Below are positions 13,196 through 25,512 of a stretch of 64,000 nucleotides of DNA, piece after piece; the stretch's first letter is position 1, and each line of letters starts with the position of its first letter. Source of the stretch: Botryotinia globosa (lineage: Eukaryota; Ascomycota; Leotiomycetes; Helotiales; Sclerotiniaceae); the NCBI GenBank assembly GCA_014898425.1, contig RCSZ01000025.1, forward strand, positions 62,001-126,000. The letters are read 5' to 3'. The notes beneath the pieces were generated by a model. That model was not told the DNA's origin and did not search any database. It saw only the letters and a list, made by a program, of their open reading frames with translations. Position numbers and translations under genes: made by a program.

Positions 13196-13345
13196 TATGT
13201 TAGAATATATATATAGTAGTAAGCTGTTAGGATTTCAATTCCTGTTATTATATTTTTTAGATCAGATTGTATGTATAACATAATGATAAAGCTTATAACT
13301 TTTATTAATTCTATATATATTGATTCTATACATATAATAAAGATT
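13196..13345 (+). repeat. R repeat, copy 1 (about 150 bp, forward)
   Basis: It starts TGTTAGAATATATATATAG and goes on through GTAGTAAGCTGTTAGG and AAGCTTATAACTT to a TTGATTCTATACAT tail. The same order of motifs recurs at 13629, 14287 (reverse), 14706, 21608 (reverse), 55017 and 55477. This copy carries many C-to-T/G-to-A differences from the best preserved copy at 14706. Confidence 0.65.
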
Positions 13346-13628
13346 TTATATATATAATAAAGTATTAGAAATTAATTAAATAAATATTATTCTGGAATTT
13401 TTGATTAAAGTTTATTTAATTAGGAATAGATTTTTTTAATAAAAAATGAATTAGAAATAAGAATATATCTATTTAATAATTGAATATTTTAAACTCATTA
13501 ATAATTGTTTTTAATAGTAAAAATATATTAATACAATTATAATATTATAAATCATATAACTAACTATATAAATAAATATTCTCTATAATTAATCTTTTTG
13601 AAACAAAAAGAATAAAATAAGGGAAGCT

Positions 13629-13775
13629 CTATTAGAATATATATATAATAATAAGCTATCAGAACTTCAATCCCTAATACTATGCTTTTTATAATCAGAT
13701 TATATGTGTGGCGTAGTAATAAAGCTTACAACTTCTATTAGTTTCATGCGTATTGGTTCCATGCACGTGACAATA
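13629..13775 (+). repeat. R repeat, copy 2 (forward)
   Basis: The motifs run in the same order as copy 1, here with TTCAATCCCTAATACTATGC, GTGTGGCGTAGTAATAAAGC and a tail GTATTGGTTCCATGCACGTG. It forms the inner end of the left arm of the inverted repeat. Confidence 0.7.
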
Positions 13776-14286
13776 TATATATATATATATATATTAATAT
13801 AATGAAATTCTATAAAAGTAATTCAATTAAATCGTTTAGTATTTAGTATACTAGTTTTTTGTTGTGATATAAATCTCAATTTTATTTTTTATATTAGTTT
13901 TCAAATTTATAAATAATTTATTATTTAATGTATCCCAAGCTGTTTATAGAATACTTTTTAGCTTTTGTTTAGTATATTCCGATTGACTTTTATTTGTTGT
14001 GATATTTAGAAATATTTTGAAAATGTATATTTTTAAATATTATTAAATATACTTTACAGAATTGAGATCGGGATTATAAGGAAATTAGAAATTAATTAAA
14101 GAAATTATCACGGAGGAATAGCTACGTTAATTGGACACGTTTGATCACTTGGTTAATATATATGAAGATAATAAACTAAATTGACTTAAGATATGATTAT
14201 AAGAATTATACCTGTTTTATATATCTTAATCAAACTATGGAATAATCTAATTAAATATTAGGGTTTACAAATATAAGGAATAAATG

Positions 14287-14430
14287 TTATGTGCATGGAA
14301 CCAATACGCATAGAACCAAATAGAAGTTGTAAGCTTTACCACTACGCTATATACACAATCTAACTATAAAAGGTATAGTATCAGGGATTGAAGTCTTTCA
14401 TAGTTTATTATTATATATATATTCTAACAG
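14287..14430 (-). repeat. R repeat, copy 3 (reverse)
   Basis: It reads, in reverse complement, like copy 2: plus-strand GTGCATGGAACCAATACGC, then TTTACCACTACGC, then TATCAGGGATTGAAG, ending ATATATATTCTAACAG. It forms the inner end of the right arm of the inverted repeat. Confidence 0.7.
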
Positions 14431-14705
14431 AACTCCCCTTTTTTATTCTTTTCATCCCGAAAAGGCTAATAATTATAAAGAATATTTATTTATATAATTA
14501 ATTATATAATATATAATATATAATTATATTAGTTATATTCTTATTATTAATAATCAATTTATTAATGAATTCAAAATATTTAATTATTAAGTAATACATC
14601 CTCACCTTTGATTCACTTCTTATTAAAAAAATCTATTTTTAATTAAGCAAGTTTAAATCAGAGATCCCAGAATAATATTTACTTGACTAATCCTTGATAC
14701 TCTAT

Positions 14706-14855
14706 TATGTATTAGGATATATATATAGTAGTAAGCTATTAGGTTCAATCCCTGATACTATGCCTTTTGAGGTCAGATTGCGTGCGTGGCGTAGTGGTAA
14801 AGCTTATAACTTCTATTTGGTTCCATGCGTATTGGTTCCATGCACGTGACATTAT
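14706..14855 (+). repeat. R repeat, copy 4 (forward, best preserved)
   Basis: This copy has the least AT drift: TTAGGATATATATATAG, GGTTCAATCCCTGATACTATG, GTGCGTGGCGTAGTGGTAAA, TTGGTTCCATGCGTATTGG, then GTTCCATGCACGTGACA. It lies directly to the left of the first of two direct repeats (14883). Confidence 0.7.
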
Positions 14856-14882
14856 GTGTATGGAATCAATATGTATATGTAA

Positions 14883-15010
14883 GTGTGATTGAAGTAAAAG
14901 AGATAATATTAAGGATTAGGAGGCAAGGACCAAGATAATAGTCCTTGCTTACCTAATCTATACTAAGCTAATTTAGTATATATATATATAATATATATTA
15001 TATACTTAAA
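14883..15010 (+). repeat. Direct repeat, left copy (LTR-like, with internal hairpin)
   Basis: It shares AGTAAAAGAGATAATATTAA and the following AGGCAAGG...CCTTGCTTACCTAATCT and CTAAGCTAATTTAGT with 21475-21605. Inside lies a near-perfect hairpin, GCAAGGAC against GTCCTTGC, at about 14915-14948. Confidence 0.65.
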
Positions 15011-18000
15011 AATATAATAAATACTATTAATAAAATAATACTTTGTTTTAAAGTAAAAGCAAAAAACATATTTAATATTTGTATTCTATTTCAATTATAT
15101 ATATAATTATTTTTTAAAAACCTTAATTAATTCTGCTAGTATTTTTCTATCTAATATTTATTTATTTTATTTTATTTCTTTTTTTAAAAAACGAATTAAG
15201 TATTTAATTATTTCTCCTTTTTCTTTTTTACATTATATTCTTTTGTATAAAATCCATTTAAGAATTAACTCTGGATTTTATAGAATTTTTTGTGTAAAAA
15301 GGCGATAATAGGGATTTTGTATAGGATTTGGTGTAGATTTGAAATATGTAATATTAATAATTGAATATATTCTTATAAATTCAGATAATTTGATTTGATA
15401 AGTTAGATATCTAATCTTTTTTAATACTTTGAATAAATCTATAAATTATTATTTAATCTTTATATTTTTATTTATAATACCAAATATATTATACTTTTAA
15501 TATAATCTTAAAGAAATATAATCTTCAATCTTAAAGAATATAGATTTGTATTATTAATTGAAATAACACTTTATAAATATAACTACAAATTTAATCACAT
15601 TAATCATTTTAATTATTATAGATTTATATTTAGCATTATTAGTAGGCTTTATTGGATATATCTCTGTAATTCGCTCTACTATTAATTCAAATTTAACTTT
15701 TAAGAATAATAATTCTAATAATTCTACAATCGTTTTTATTACAATATTGAACGACTCCTTAATCCTTAATTTATATATAATTATAATAACAGTAATATTT
15801 ATATCTTAAAAAATAGAATTTGATAAAGCTGTAAATAGATGTAGTAGAATTATTAACTATCTTAAAACATTCTTCAAAATATTAAGATAATATTGAAAAG
15901 TAATCTCAATAGTCTAATTAGTTTATTCACTATTATTATTTATTTGAGGATGTTATATTATACTAAATAGTAATTTAATATCTAATGAGTTTATAATTCC
16001 TTTTTATATTTTAAATATAAATTTCTTATTTCAATTGAATATTATTATATAAAATACTTTTTATAATATTAAAAGTAAATATTAAATTAAAGAATCTTTT
16101 TATTAAATTATTATTCAAATAACTTTTCCTAGAATCAAAGTAATTGTTTTAAATAGCTTATTAGTGATTAATAATATATAATCGAATAAATCTAATATCA
16201 ATCTAGATAAAATCAAAATGAAATCAATAAATATTATATGAAAAATGTATAATAATATTAAAATTAATTATAATAATCTATAAGATTAATATCTAAAAAT
16301 TAATAATATTTTATATCAATAGTAATAATAAAGGAAAAATCGGAGTTTTTTTGAAATATTAAAAACATAAAAATTGAAAAAAATCTTTTTATAAATTCAA
16401 TTATAATTAGGATAATCTAGTTGATTATGTGTATAATTGAAAATCTCTTTCTTTAATACTTTTGATATTACTAATTTTTTCTAAAAATATATTGTATTAG
16501 TTTTTATATATAAAATATTTTTCTTTAAATCGAAAGATAATTTTGTAGTATTAATTCCCAATTTATTGTTTTTTTTAATTTATTTGATTAATTTAATATA
16601 TTATGGATTTAATATATATATTTACTTAAATTTTTATAACTAAATCTTTCTAATTTGTAATATTATTATAGAATAAACTATAATATTTATTATTTTAATA
16701 TTGTATATATATTTCACTTAAATCGATTTTTATTTTTTTGTTTTCTTATTGATAATATAAAATTATAATAAAATATTTAATATAATATTAAAGTATTTAG
16801 GTTTATATTATATATTAAAATGAAATTGGAAAAGATATTTGAAACTTTGTAAATAATAAAAATTCAATTGAATTAAAGAGAATATATTTATTAAAATTTA
16901 AATTATAATCTAAATATTTATAGAATAATCTATATATATTACTATTAGGAATTTCGATAATTCGATTAAATACTAAATCCTAGAAATTATTCAATATAGA
17001 CCCACAATCTCTAATTCCATTGATTAATAATTCGATTTGATGAAAATGATTAGTTGTAATAAAAATATAATTGGTATAATGGATTTCTGAATAAGCAAAT
17101 CAATTATAGAATAATAGATTATATTGTTTATCCCTTTCTTTAATATATCTATATTGATATATAATCTTTTTTTAGAATTGAAATGATATAAGATTAAAGA
17201 TTTTTTGAAAACAAATTATAATTTGATAAATGAATTTCTTTTTTCAATTATAATATCCTTGAATTTTAAAATTATAATCAATCTTTTTCTTTTAGTTTTT
17301 ATAATAGTATTATCTTTGTGATTATATAATAAATAATTCAGCTAATATTTTCATTACTACAATATTACTAATAATTTTGCATAATGAATTATATATTATT
17401 ATAAATAATTAATGAATTTGAAATAATATTCCAGTTATTTTAAAGATTAAAAAAAAACTAAAAATTAAATAACTAAAAGTTTATTGTTTATAAATGCAAA
17501 ATTAAGAATATTAATCTTTTAATCAAGTAAAATAATCAAAGAATAAGCTAAATAACATTTCTTTAGATTCAAAACAATATTTGTCTTTTTAAATTATAAA
17601 AAAATCTATTAAAAATATATTAAATAATTCTCAAATATATAATTAAAGATAATAATATTATTGATATATATTTATATAAATTCTTTCTCTAATCTTAGAA
17701 TAATATCAATATATCTCTGAATATAAGCTAAAGAATTTCTGAATTTTATTATTATATAAATAAATATTTCTTAATTACAATAAAATGATACAATGAGGTA
17801 CTTCTAATATTCCATTTTAATATACTATTAATAAAAAAAGCTAATATAATTGATTATAAAAATAAAAGGATATCCAACTATTATTACAATAATATTGCTT
17901 TATATAAAAATCGGATATATATTAGAAATTATAATATAATTCAATACACAGATATTTATAATTACTTTATCTTTTTTTTGATATAATTCCTTTATTATCA

Positions 18001-21000
18001 ATTATCTTTTTTTAAATATAAAAAACTAAAAAATTAAATAGAATTGGTTTTATTATTTATTTAAAGTAGTTTTATTTATAAAGTTTATTATAGATTTTAT
18101 TTATTAAGCTTTAATCTTTTCAATTTATAAAATAAACTTTTGCTTTTTTTAATCTAAATTTCTTTTTCCAATTTTCATATAAATCTATTTCCATTTCTTC
18201 ACTTTTTATTATATTTACAAAACCCTTTCAATCCTTTCAAATTATAGAATTCATTCTAATTAATTCCTTTAATTACTATTTTTAATCTTTATTTCCATAA
18301 ATTATAATTCCATTTAATAAAACAAACTTCTATTTAATAATTCCTAAATCATTAATACTTTTTTGTTTTAGAATATTATTCACACTATTAGCTATTTATA
18401 AAACAAAAGTTATTATAACTACAAATAATCCCTTTATTAAAAAATATTTTATAAAAACAAAAGTAATAATTAATATTTAAATAAAATAATAAATATTGAT
18501 ATTATCAATAACTATTATTATCTAAGTATTAGAATCGATAATATTTCCAAATTTCAAATTCCTATAAACTATTATTTTTTTATCTATAGGATTTTTAATT
18601 ATAATAAAATTAAATATATCGAATACCAGATATATAAAAAATATAAAATTATTTTATAATAAAGATTTATAAATTATATTATAAATTAATAAGAACAATT
18701 TATTACTCTTACTATTATTAATAATTATAAACGTTTACAACTAAAATGAGATAATAATCTCATTTTTAATATAAACTAGGATTTTTTTTTTGGTCTCATT
18801 TGATTATATTATAATTTTAATTTGTAATTCTATATATTAAAATAAAATCAAAATTCTATTATCAAAATTGATAATCCATTCTTTTAACATATTAATATTA
18901 TTTTCTATTAAAATCTTTATATTGAATTGATTTATAATATAAATCTTATAATAAAAATAAATAATAATATTATTTGATATTAAAAAATAAAAATCCAAAT
19001 TTATAAATTAATTTGTATTATATCTCTGGAAATTGAAATTATAAATATTCATAATCTTTTTTATAATATAAATCTTTATAATAGAATACATTTTGAATAA
19101 AAAGGAATGATCAATTAAACTTATATTATAACCTATATCAAGATAAATCAGATATATTTTATTTTAAGGATTATTTAATAATATTTTAATTTTAGTATAT
19201 TTTCAATTTTTAAAAATATAATCTAATAAAGATTTATTAGTTTCAATTATAAAACAAATTATTTGAAATTTCTATTAAATCAAATATAAATCTTTAGTAT
19301 CAATTGTTGTAATAATTCATTTAAATTGATTGATAAATTATAAAATTTGAGGTATTATATTTATTAATAAATTATTAATTTTGAATTATACAGAATATTT
19401 TATAAATCTATATTTTCTATACTAATTTTTAAGATAGATATATAATTTATTTCCTATTTGAAAAGCCTTGTTGTAATTGTAATATCAATATTTGAATTTA
19501 TTGATTTTAATAATTCAGAATGATTTTTAATCATTTAATATATACTTAAGATTAGGGTTTAAAGAGGTGGATTTTGATTTTTGATTTCTTTTGTAAAAAT
19601 GTAAACCTTAAATATTTTCTTAATGTATGTTTTTGGATTTTGTATCAATTGATATTTTAGTATTCAAAGATTTGAATAAGGTTGGAGTAAGGTTTTATAT
19701 TAAATGAATATATTATATTTTTATCTTTTTGTTATTAATATTAGATTTATTATTTGATTTTTTATAATAACTTTCCAATTCTTGATAGTATGTTTAATTG
19801 TATATATAGTTGTTATAATTTTTTATTTCTTTATTTATTTTAATAAATCCTTTTTTTTTATTCTTTTTTATATTATAAACTTTTGTTCTATTTATTCTAT
19901 AATTCTATTTAATATTCTATTTCCAATAAGGTTTTTTATTTAATAAAGAAATGTTTTATTTAATTTTATTCTTTGTTTTATTAGTATTATACTTTTTATA
20001 GAAATTAGAGAAGTTTTTAGAAAATAGAGAAAGATAAGTAGATTTACAATTATTCTAATATTATGATTTATAAAAAGAAAAACGCTTATTATTATATTAG
20101 CCGAATAAATAGCTCTCCAGGAAATTGAAGCGATAAATATCAAACTAGTTATTCTTTTTATAGTTGATTTGTTTTATAAAGATTGACAAATTTGTTTCTA
20201 ATGTGGGTACAAATATATAAATACAAAGCTCTATAATTAGATGATGGTGTATAATAAGTATTTGAATGTATTTCGATTCTATAATACTTGTATTTCAATT
20301 AAATATTATAATATTTTGAATAAACTTCTTGGGATTCTTATATCGATATATATCTCTAATGATATATTTGAATTTTTCTAATTTCTTCAATATTATATCT
20401 AATAATATATGGAAGTATATCTTAAGCTTGATATATTAATTTTCGATATTAGCTTTAAGTTCTATTTGTATTATATTAGATATTTTATTGATATACTATA
20501 ACTTAATCTTTTTATACAAATACTAGTTAAACTGAAAAATAACAAGGTAAATAGTAAATAATCTATTGATAATATCTAATATCTTAACTTTCATATAAAC
20601 AATAAATGAATATATATTATAAAAAATCGAAATATTATTTACTATCCCAATAAATATGCTTACTTTATTATTTAATTTAAAATAACCCAGATCTTAAGAA
20701 TAGAAATATAAGATACTTGTTAATATAAGATTTGATTATATAAAAGCTTATATCGCTTACAATAATTATTAGAATTGTTTTATTATAAAAATTGTAATTA
20801 ATAATTCCATTTTATTTATCAATATATTATTGTTGATATTGTATAAAAGTAAGACTTAATTATATATTTGTACAAATAATAATATATTAGACATTACAGA
20901 AAGCTAATTCTGCTTTGTAATCTATAGATTAGAAATAATATCGATAATATCTTAGATTATTTCAATTACTCGATTATAATTATTAAATCAATTAATAAAT

Positions 21001-21474
21001 ATATTAAATGTTTTAGAAATATTGATAAATATTATAAAATTATTAATTAATAATGATTTTTAAATAATAAAAGATATAATCTAATTGTCTATATTTAAAT
21101 TGAATAGGATTTAAGTAATTACTTTTTATTATTAGAATAATAATTTGTTATAAACTTTTGATTATCAAATAAAAAACGAATTGATTAGAATTATTTTTTT
21201 AATAATTTTCTAAATAAATTGATCAGATTGTATTTTTGATTTGATAATTGAGTTACCAATCATTATCATAAGAATATAGTTTGATTACCCCATCTACCAT
21301 AAAACTAAATTATTCTAATTAAATATAGTAAATCTAAAGTTATTTATTATTTGAAAAGAATATAAAAAGGGTTTGATTATAAGAAATATAATATTATAAA
21401 AGAAAATCTAATACTATAAACTAATGATCAATTCTATTTATAGAAAAACTATAGACTTACTACCATATATAAAT

Positions 21475-21605
21475 ATAATTAAAGTAAAAGAGATAATATT
21501 AAGAATTAGAAAGCAAGAATTAAGATAATGATCCTTGCTTACCTAATCTACACTAAGCTAATTTAGTGTATATGCATGTGATACGTATCACGTGCTTAAA
21601 AGTGT
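21475..21605 (+). repeat. Direct repeat, right copy (LTR-like)
   Basis: It has the same orientation and motif order as the copy at 14883, with a further palindrome GCATGTGATACGTATCACGTGC at about 21573-21594 where the left copy has decayed to TA repeats. The two copies are about 6.6 kb apart. Confidence 0.65.
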
Positions 21606-21607
21606 AA

Positions 21608-21735
21608 TAGTATAGAACCAAATAGAAGTTGTAAGCTTTATTATTACACCACGTATACAATCTGACTATAAAAGACATAGTATTAGGGATTGAAGTCTCT
21701 GACAGCTTACTACTATATATATATCCTAACAATAA
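21608..21735 (-). repeat. R repeat, copy 5 (reverse)
   Basis: On the plus strand it reads GAACCAAATAGAAGTTGTAA, then TTAGGGATTGAAG, ending TACTATATATATATCCTAAC, the reverse complement order of copy 4. Confidence 0.65.
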
Positions 21736-21742
21736 AGACCTA

Positions 21743-22087
21743 TCCCCTATACCGCTGAGAATGGGCTCCAAAAGTGATCCGTGCGATATACTCTGAATGA
21801 TAAAGTCTTATTGGATAGAATAGTTATTTTAATGGATTTTCAATTATATTTTTTATATTATTAAATCTTGATTTCAAATATCGATTTTTTATAATTTCAA
21901 AAAAAAGAAAAAATTGAGATTTAGTATATATTATTATATTAGAAGTTTTGATATAGAAAAAATATTGATTGAATTTTATATCAAAAAATAAATGTAAATA
22001 TTGGGTTAAATTCAAGGAATCTTGATAATCTAATTGGTCAATAAGACTCTGTTAAACGAGGGAGCCCATTCTCAGCGGTATAGGGGA
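21743..22087. mobile_element. 345-bp TA-flanked MITE, second TIR family
   Basis: The left end TCCCCTATACCGCTGAGAAT (continuing GGGCTC) is the exact reverse complement of the right end, GAGCCCATTCTCAGCGGTATAGGGGA. TA lies outside both ends (21741-21742 and 22088-22089). The interior is AT-rich and non-coding. It is a non-autonomous Tc1/mariner-type element by the same criteria as the others. It marks the right margin of the AT block. Confidence 0.75.
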
Positions 22088-25000
22088 TATTGTGATTATG
22101 ATGGTAGTGCTCCGGGGGAGTGTCCTGCTCAGTCACATGTTGTTGCACGAGATAGTAAATTCCGTGACAGAAATGCTCTTTTTTAAAACCAAATTAGTAT
22201 TTTATAAACTTGATATAAAAAAGTATTATTTTATATAAATTAATATTCTTTATTTAATCTTTTTTAATAAAAAGTTATTTCCTTATTAAAAATCTCGATG
22301 TTAGAGTAGATAATAGCAATGAATCAACTTTAGGTATATTTTGAATAAAGACTTTTCATTACTTCTTCTAAAACTATCGAAGATATACAATTTATAGTCA
22401 GCGGGTTGACTTCGATATAAAGGCTCGAAACAAGAGATTAGATCTTCGGAATATATTGAAAAAGAAAGGGATCCGTGGAATATTCGGAAAGAAAGAAATC
22501 TGTGAAACGAAATGAGCTCGAGAGTCTTCTGCTATGTGGCTAGTTTATGTTTGAGAAGGAAATGATCAATGAGAAACGGATCCTATGATTGCGCTTCTCC
22601 CATCCTTCTCCCATTAATCATTTCTTATCGTTCTCTCATCGCAAGAATCATCCACCCGAAAGCGAATATTGGCATCCTATTGACCGCGGCTCGAATCTGA
22701 GACAAAATCTTGATTCTGGAGCGCACCATCACCTTAGTACCTGATTTGTCTCCATGTGTTGATGTGGAGATAAGATCATACTACAAATAGATATACACAC
22801 CATCACACAGGGCTGTCGTGGGAGTCGCTGGCCATGGGAGAAAGTGTACTTAGCTAGAAAAGATAACTATAATTATTATCAAATCTCTCACTGTCAAGGT
22901 GCCTTCCAAGTGCTGGCTGGAGTATAAACTATCAGCCTGAAAAAGATATCAGATTTGACAGACGATTGATATCTAGCAGGTATGGTATAAAGTAATATGA
23001 GGAACGAATGAAACCATGAATGAAAGTCGTTGTTCCCCGTATGCTTTCCATTTCCTATAAAAGCGGCTCCACAAAGATGAATGAAATGGTATTAATGTAG
23101 AACGGGTACATATTTTGGTCCGATTTTTAAAAAAAACAGGCGGATAAGAATATCGCGTCAATTCAATACTCCACACGCGACAATAGGGAAAGATAGGTAG
23201 CACTGAACCATTATGTATCTACGTATCTCAGTCTTGTTGATTTACTTCTATGGTTCAGTCAACTTAAGAAGTATTACTCTGTTTGGCACCAAAGATGCTG
23301 TAGTTGGAAGCAAGGCAATTCCCCTGTAAGCGAGGGTTTTGAGGGGGGAGGAAGTGCACGCCCTACTTTTCTTCCAAAAAAGACTTGGCACTTTTTTTCC
23401 TTGATCCGCGGTTCTAAAAAATCTCGGAATTTCAAACACACGCAAGAGATTAAAGCATAGTGGCTCATTTCGTCAAAGCCAGACACATCAAAAGAACGTC
23501 CAGGTATTTGCGGTACAAGTAGAAAACAAAACTACAGTTTTTTAATCGCCTTTTCCACCTTTTATTCAAAATACCATTGTTCTATATGTAGGTATTTCTG
23601 GTTGTTGATTAGCATCGATGAATAAAAACCAATGGATCATCCACCTACTTTATATCAAAGACCTCAATAATATTGTTTGTAAAGAGTTATGATATATATG
23701 ATATACATATTCTTGAGTATATTACCACGAGAACCGCTGTCATGTCATGCTCCATCGAAAGCCGAATCGATCTATCGAATAAATGTGCTTAACACAAAAC
23801 AATCCGAGAATTCCAAAATTTACTATGATTATTATCAGAATATCATAAGGTAAAACTGATGTTGATTGAGCACTAATAATTCGATAGAATGGAATGGTCT
23901 AGTAGGTGTGATAGTATGGCAGGATAAACACCTTCATTTTGGTCACCGTAGTTAGTATTGTATGCTTAGTCATCAGTGCCTTTTTTTTGGCAAAGTTGCT
24001 TTTCTTCCCCACTTTATAGAATATTATATATCCAATCATACACCTAACTCCTATTCCGTATATCGCGATAGTCTTATTTTCTACCAAATCAGTAACATGT
24101 CAAGTACTAGTCGATAAGATATATTAGCGCGAACCGCTTTCTTTTAGTGTTTAAATTTTCGAGTTTATAAAACCTTCATTACTATTTGTCAAGGTCACAA
24201 GGTTATAAGGCACGTGAGGCCAATCAAAAAACTATGGGCAATGTTTGCAGCATTCGTAAGGATTATTGATATTATCCAGTTCTATTCTAGGCTCCGAGCT
24301 ACAGGAGCTACCCGACATGCAATACGCTTGTGCGCTGGTGTGCTAGTAACCTCAGATGTATGTGGAGGTTAGAAGGGCTTGATATGGATGGAATTGTATG
24401 TATATTCAATTCAACGACTGAGATGCAACATTTTTTTCGCAACACTTTTTCCTCCAAACTAGATACTGAAAAGCAATAGTAATTACCTACGGTAGTAATG
24501 ATCAAATGTTGAAAAAGCTGAAGAAGTTTGATGTACGAGGAATGTACCTACCTACCGGGGCGGGTAGCGGGGGCACTTTTCCATCGAATTGTTGTTAATA
24601 GATAAGTGGGCACGTGGTGGGGCTCAATCAAGGTGGGGCTCAATCAAGGTGGGGGTGGGGGTGGGGCGGGTATCAAGAGATCTTTCCTTCCCTTTCAAGA
24701 AAATACAACCCACCTGCATTACTAAACTAGGTAGGTACTCGCTCACTACGATAGATACTCGCAACGAAAACAGGAGAAGACTCTTATTATAAAGGTCCCA
24801 TCCCATCCCATCCCATCAATTAGTAGGTACTTGAAGTCCACACTCCATTGCGGACAAACTCGATCAATTTCCAACTTTGTCCGCACGGATGATTTGTTCA
24901 TACATGCACATTCATACATGCATCAACGATCATCCCACCATACATGGTAAATCTCTCAATATAGGTTGGTTTCCACCAACGCACCTCTCCCTAAATTCCC

Positions 25001-25092
25001 ACTGACGCATAACCATCGACTAACTTTCCATACCTTCAGCACGAGCTTAATATACATCTATAACTACAATCGTTAACGCCTCAAGCAATTAG

Positions 25093-25512
25093 ATGCTGTG
25101 CGAGCCAAGATCACTCATTCGTATCGTCGCATATACACTCGCAATATGTTCTTTGGATGCCGGGTTGCTCGAAGCCCAAACCTACCGGATAATGCACAGC
25201 ACCGAGACGACCACGCCCCACGCGCACCATGACACCAGGCCAAGTGAGGCACACTTCGCGACCACATTTGATAGATTTGAGGGCGACGGATATATGACTC
25301 AGGTTGGATTCTGGCCGAAGATAGGCTCTCATATGGAAACAAAGCAGAAACCATCTCCAAGGTACCAAATCCTCCAGCGTCCCAAGTCCACGAGGAATTC
25401 GTCAATCATGGTTCATATGCTTGAATGGCAGGTTACTTTCGTGTCCTTATCCATGCACATCAGAAATGAAGATGCCAATTCTATGCCTACACATGCAAGG
25501 AGAGCATACTAG
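25093..25512 (+). CDS. Hypothetical 139-aa ORF, doubtful
   Basis: A single open frame in a locally GC-richer stretch. The first 30 residues (LIRIVAYTLAICSLDAGLLE) could act as a signal peptide or anchor, and the rest is hydrophilic with many His and Thr. Two minus-strand frames of 85 and 96 codons cover almost the same bases, which weakens the case. I know no relative. It could be a secreted protein or chance. Confidence 0.25.
   Translation: MLCEPRSLIRIVAYTLAICSLDAGLLEAQTYRIMHSTETTTPHAHHDTRPSEAHFATTFDRFEGDGYMTQVGFWPKIGSHMETKQKPSPRYQILQRPKSTRNSSIMVHMLEWQVTFVSLSMHIRNEDANSMPTHARRAY

Larger units (their letters stand above)
13370..14695. mobile_element. Long inverted repeat pair, about 250-bp arms plus R repeats
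   Basis: The segment 13370-13775 (arm S plus an R repeat) is repeated in inverse orientation at 14287-14695. Matching landmarks include TATTATTCTGG near 13388 against its complement near 14670, and AAAAAGAATAAAATAAGGG at 13605 against its complement near 14445. About 500 bp of AT-rich sequence lies between. This is either a large inverted-repeat element or two head-to-head insertions of one R-S-R element. Confidence 0.6.
14706..21735. mobile_element. Possible 7-kb decayed composite element bounded by inverted R repeats
   Basis: An R repeat in forward orientation (14706-14855) and one in reverse orientation (21608-21735) bracket a region with two direct repeats just inside, at about 14883-15010 and 21475-21605. 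The 6.5-kb interior has lost all coding signal. The direct repeats may be the long terminal repeats of a RIP-degraded retrotransposon inserted in an older inverted-repeat element, or the whole may be one large element. I cannot choose between these from the sequence. Confidence 0.4.
10338..22300. other. 12-kb AT-rich block (RIP-like), nested decayed repeats, no genes
   Basis: Base composition changes abruptly at about 10340 and recovers at about 22300. Inside, nearly all sequence is A/T with frequent TATA/TTAA words and stops in every frame. The few open frames (19940-20143, 21553-21771, 21824-22015) are AT artefacts. Islands of normal composition are repeat ends: a TIR at 13062, the R repeats, the direct repeats at 14883 and 21475, and the element at 21743. 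This pattern fits transposon DNA mutated C-to-T by RIP, though some interiors may have been AT-rich from the start. Confidence 0.8.

Noticed and set aside
14706..14855. tRNA gene or tRNA-derived SINE in the R repeat (TGGCGTAGTGG looks like box A, GGTTCAATCCC like box B)
   Set aside because: On either strand the two boxes are in the wrong order for a tRNA promoter within one repeat, and no cloverleaf can be drawn. A tandem SINE explanation is possible but unsupported.
10338..22300. Mitochondrial DNA insertion as the cause of high AT content
   Set aside because: No mitochondrial gene, tRNA or intron ORF is visible, while TA-flanked TIRs and repeated ends are, so decayed transposons explain the block better.
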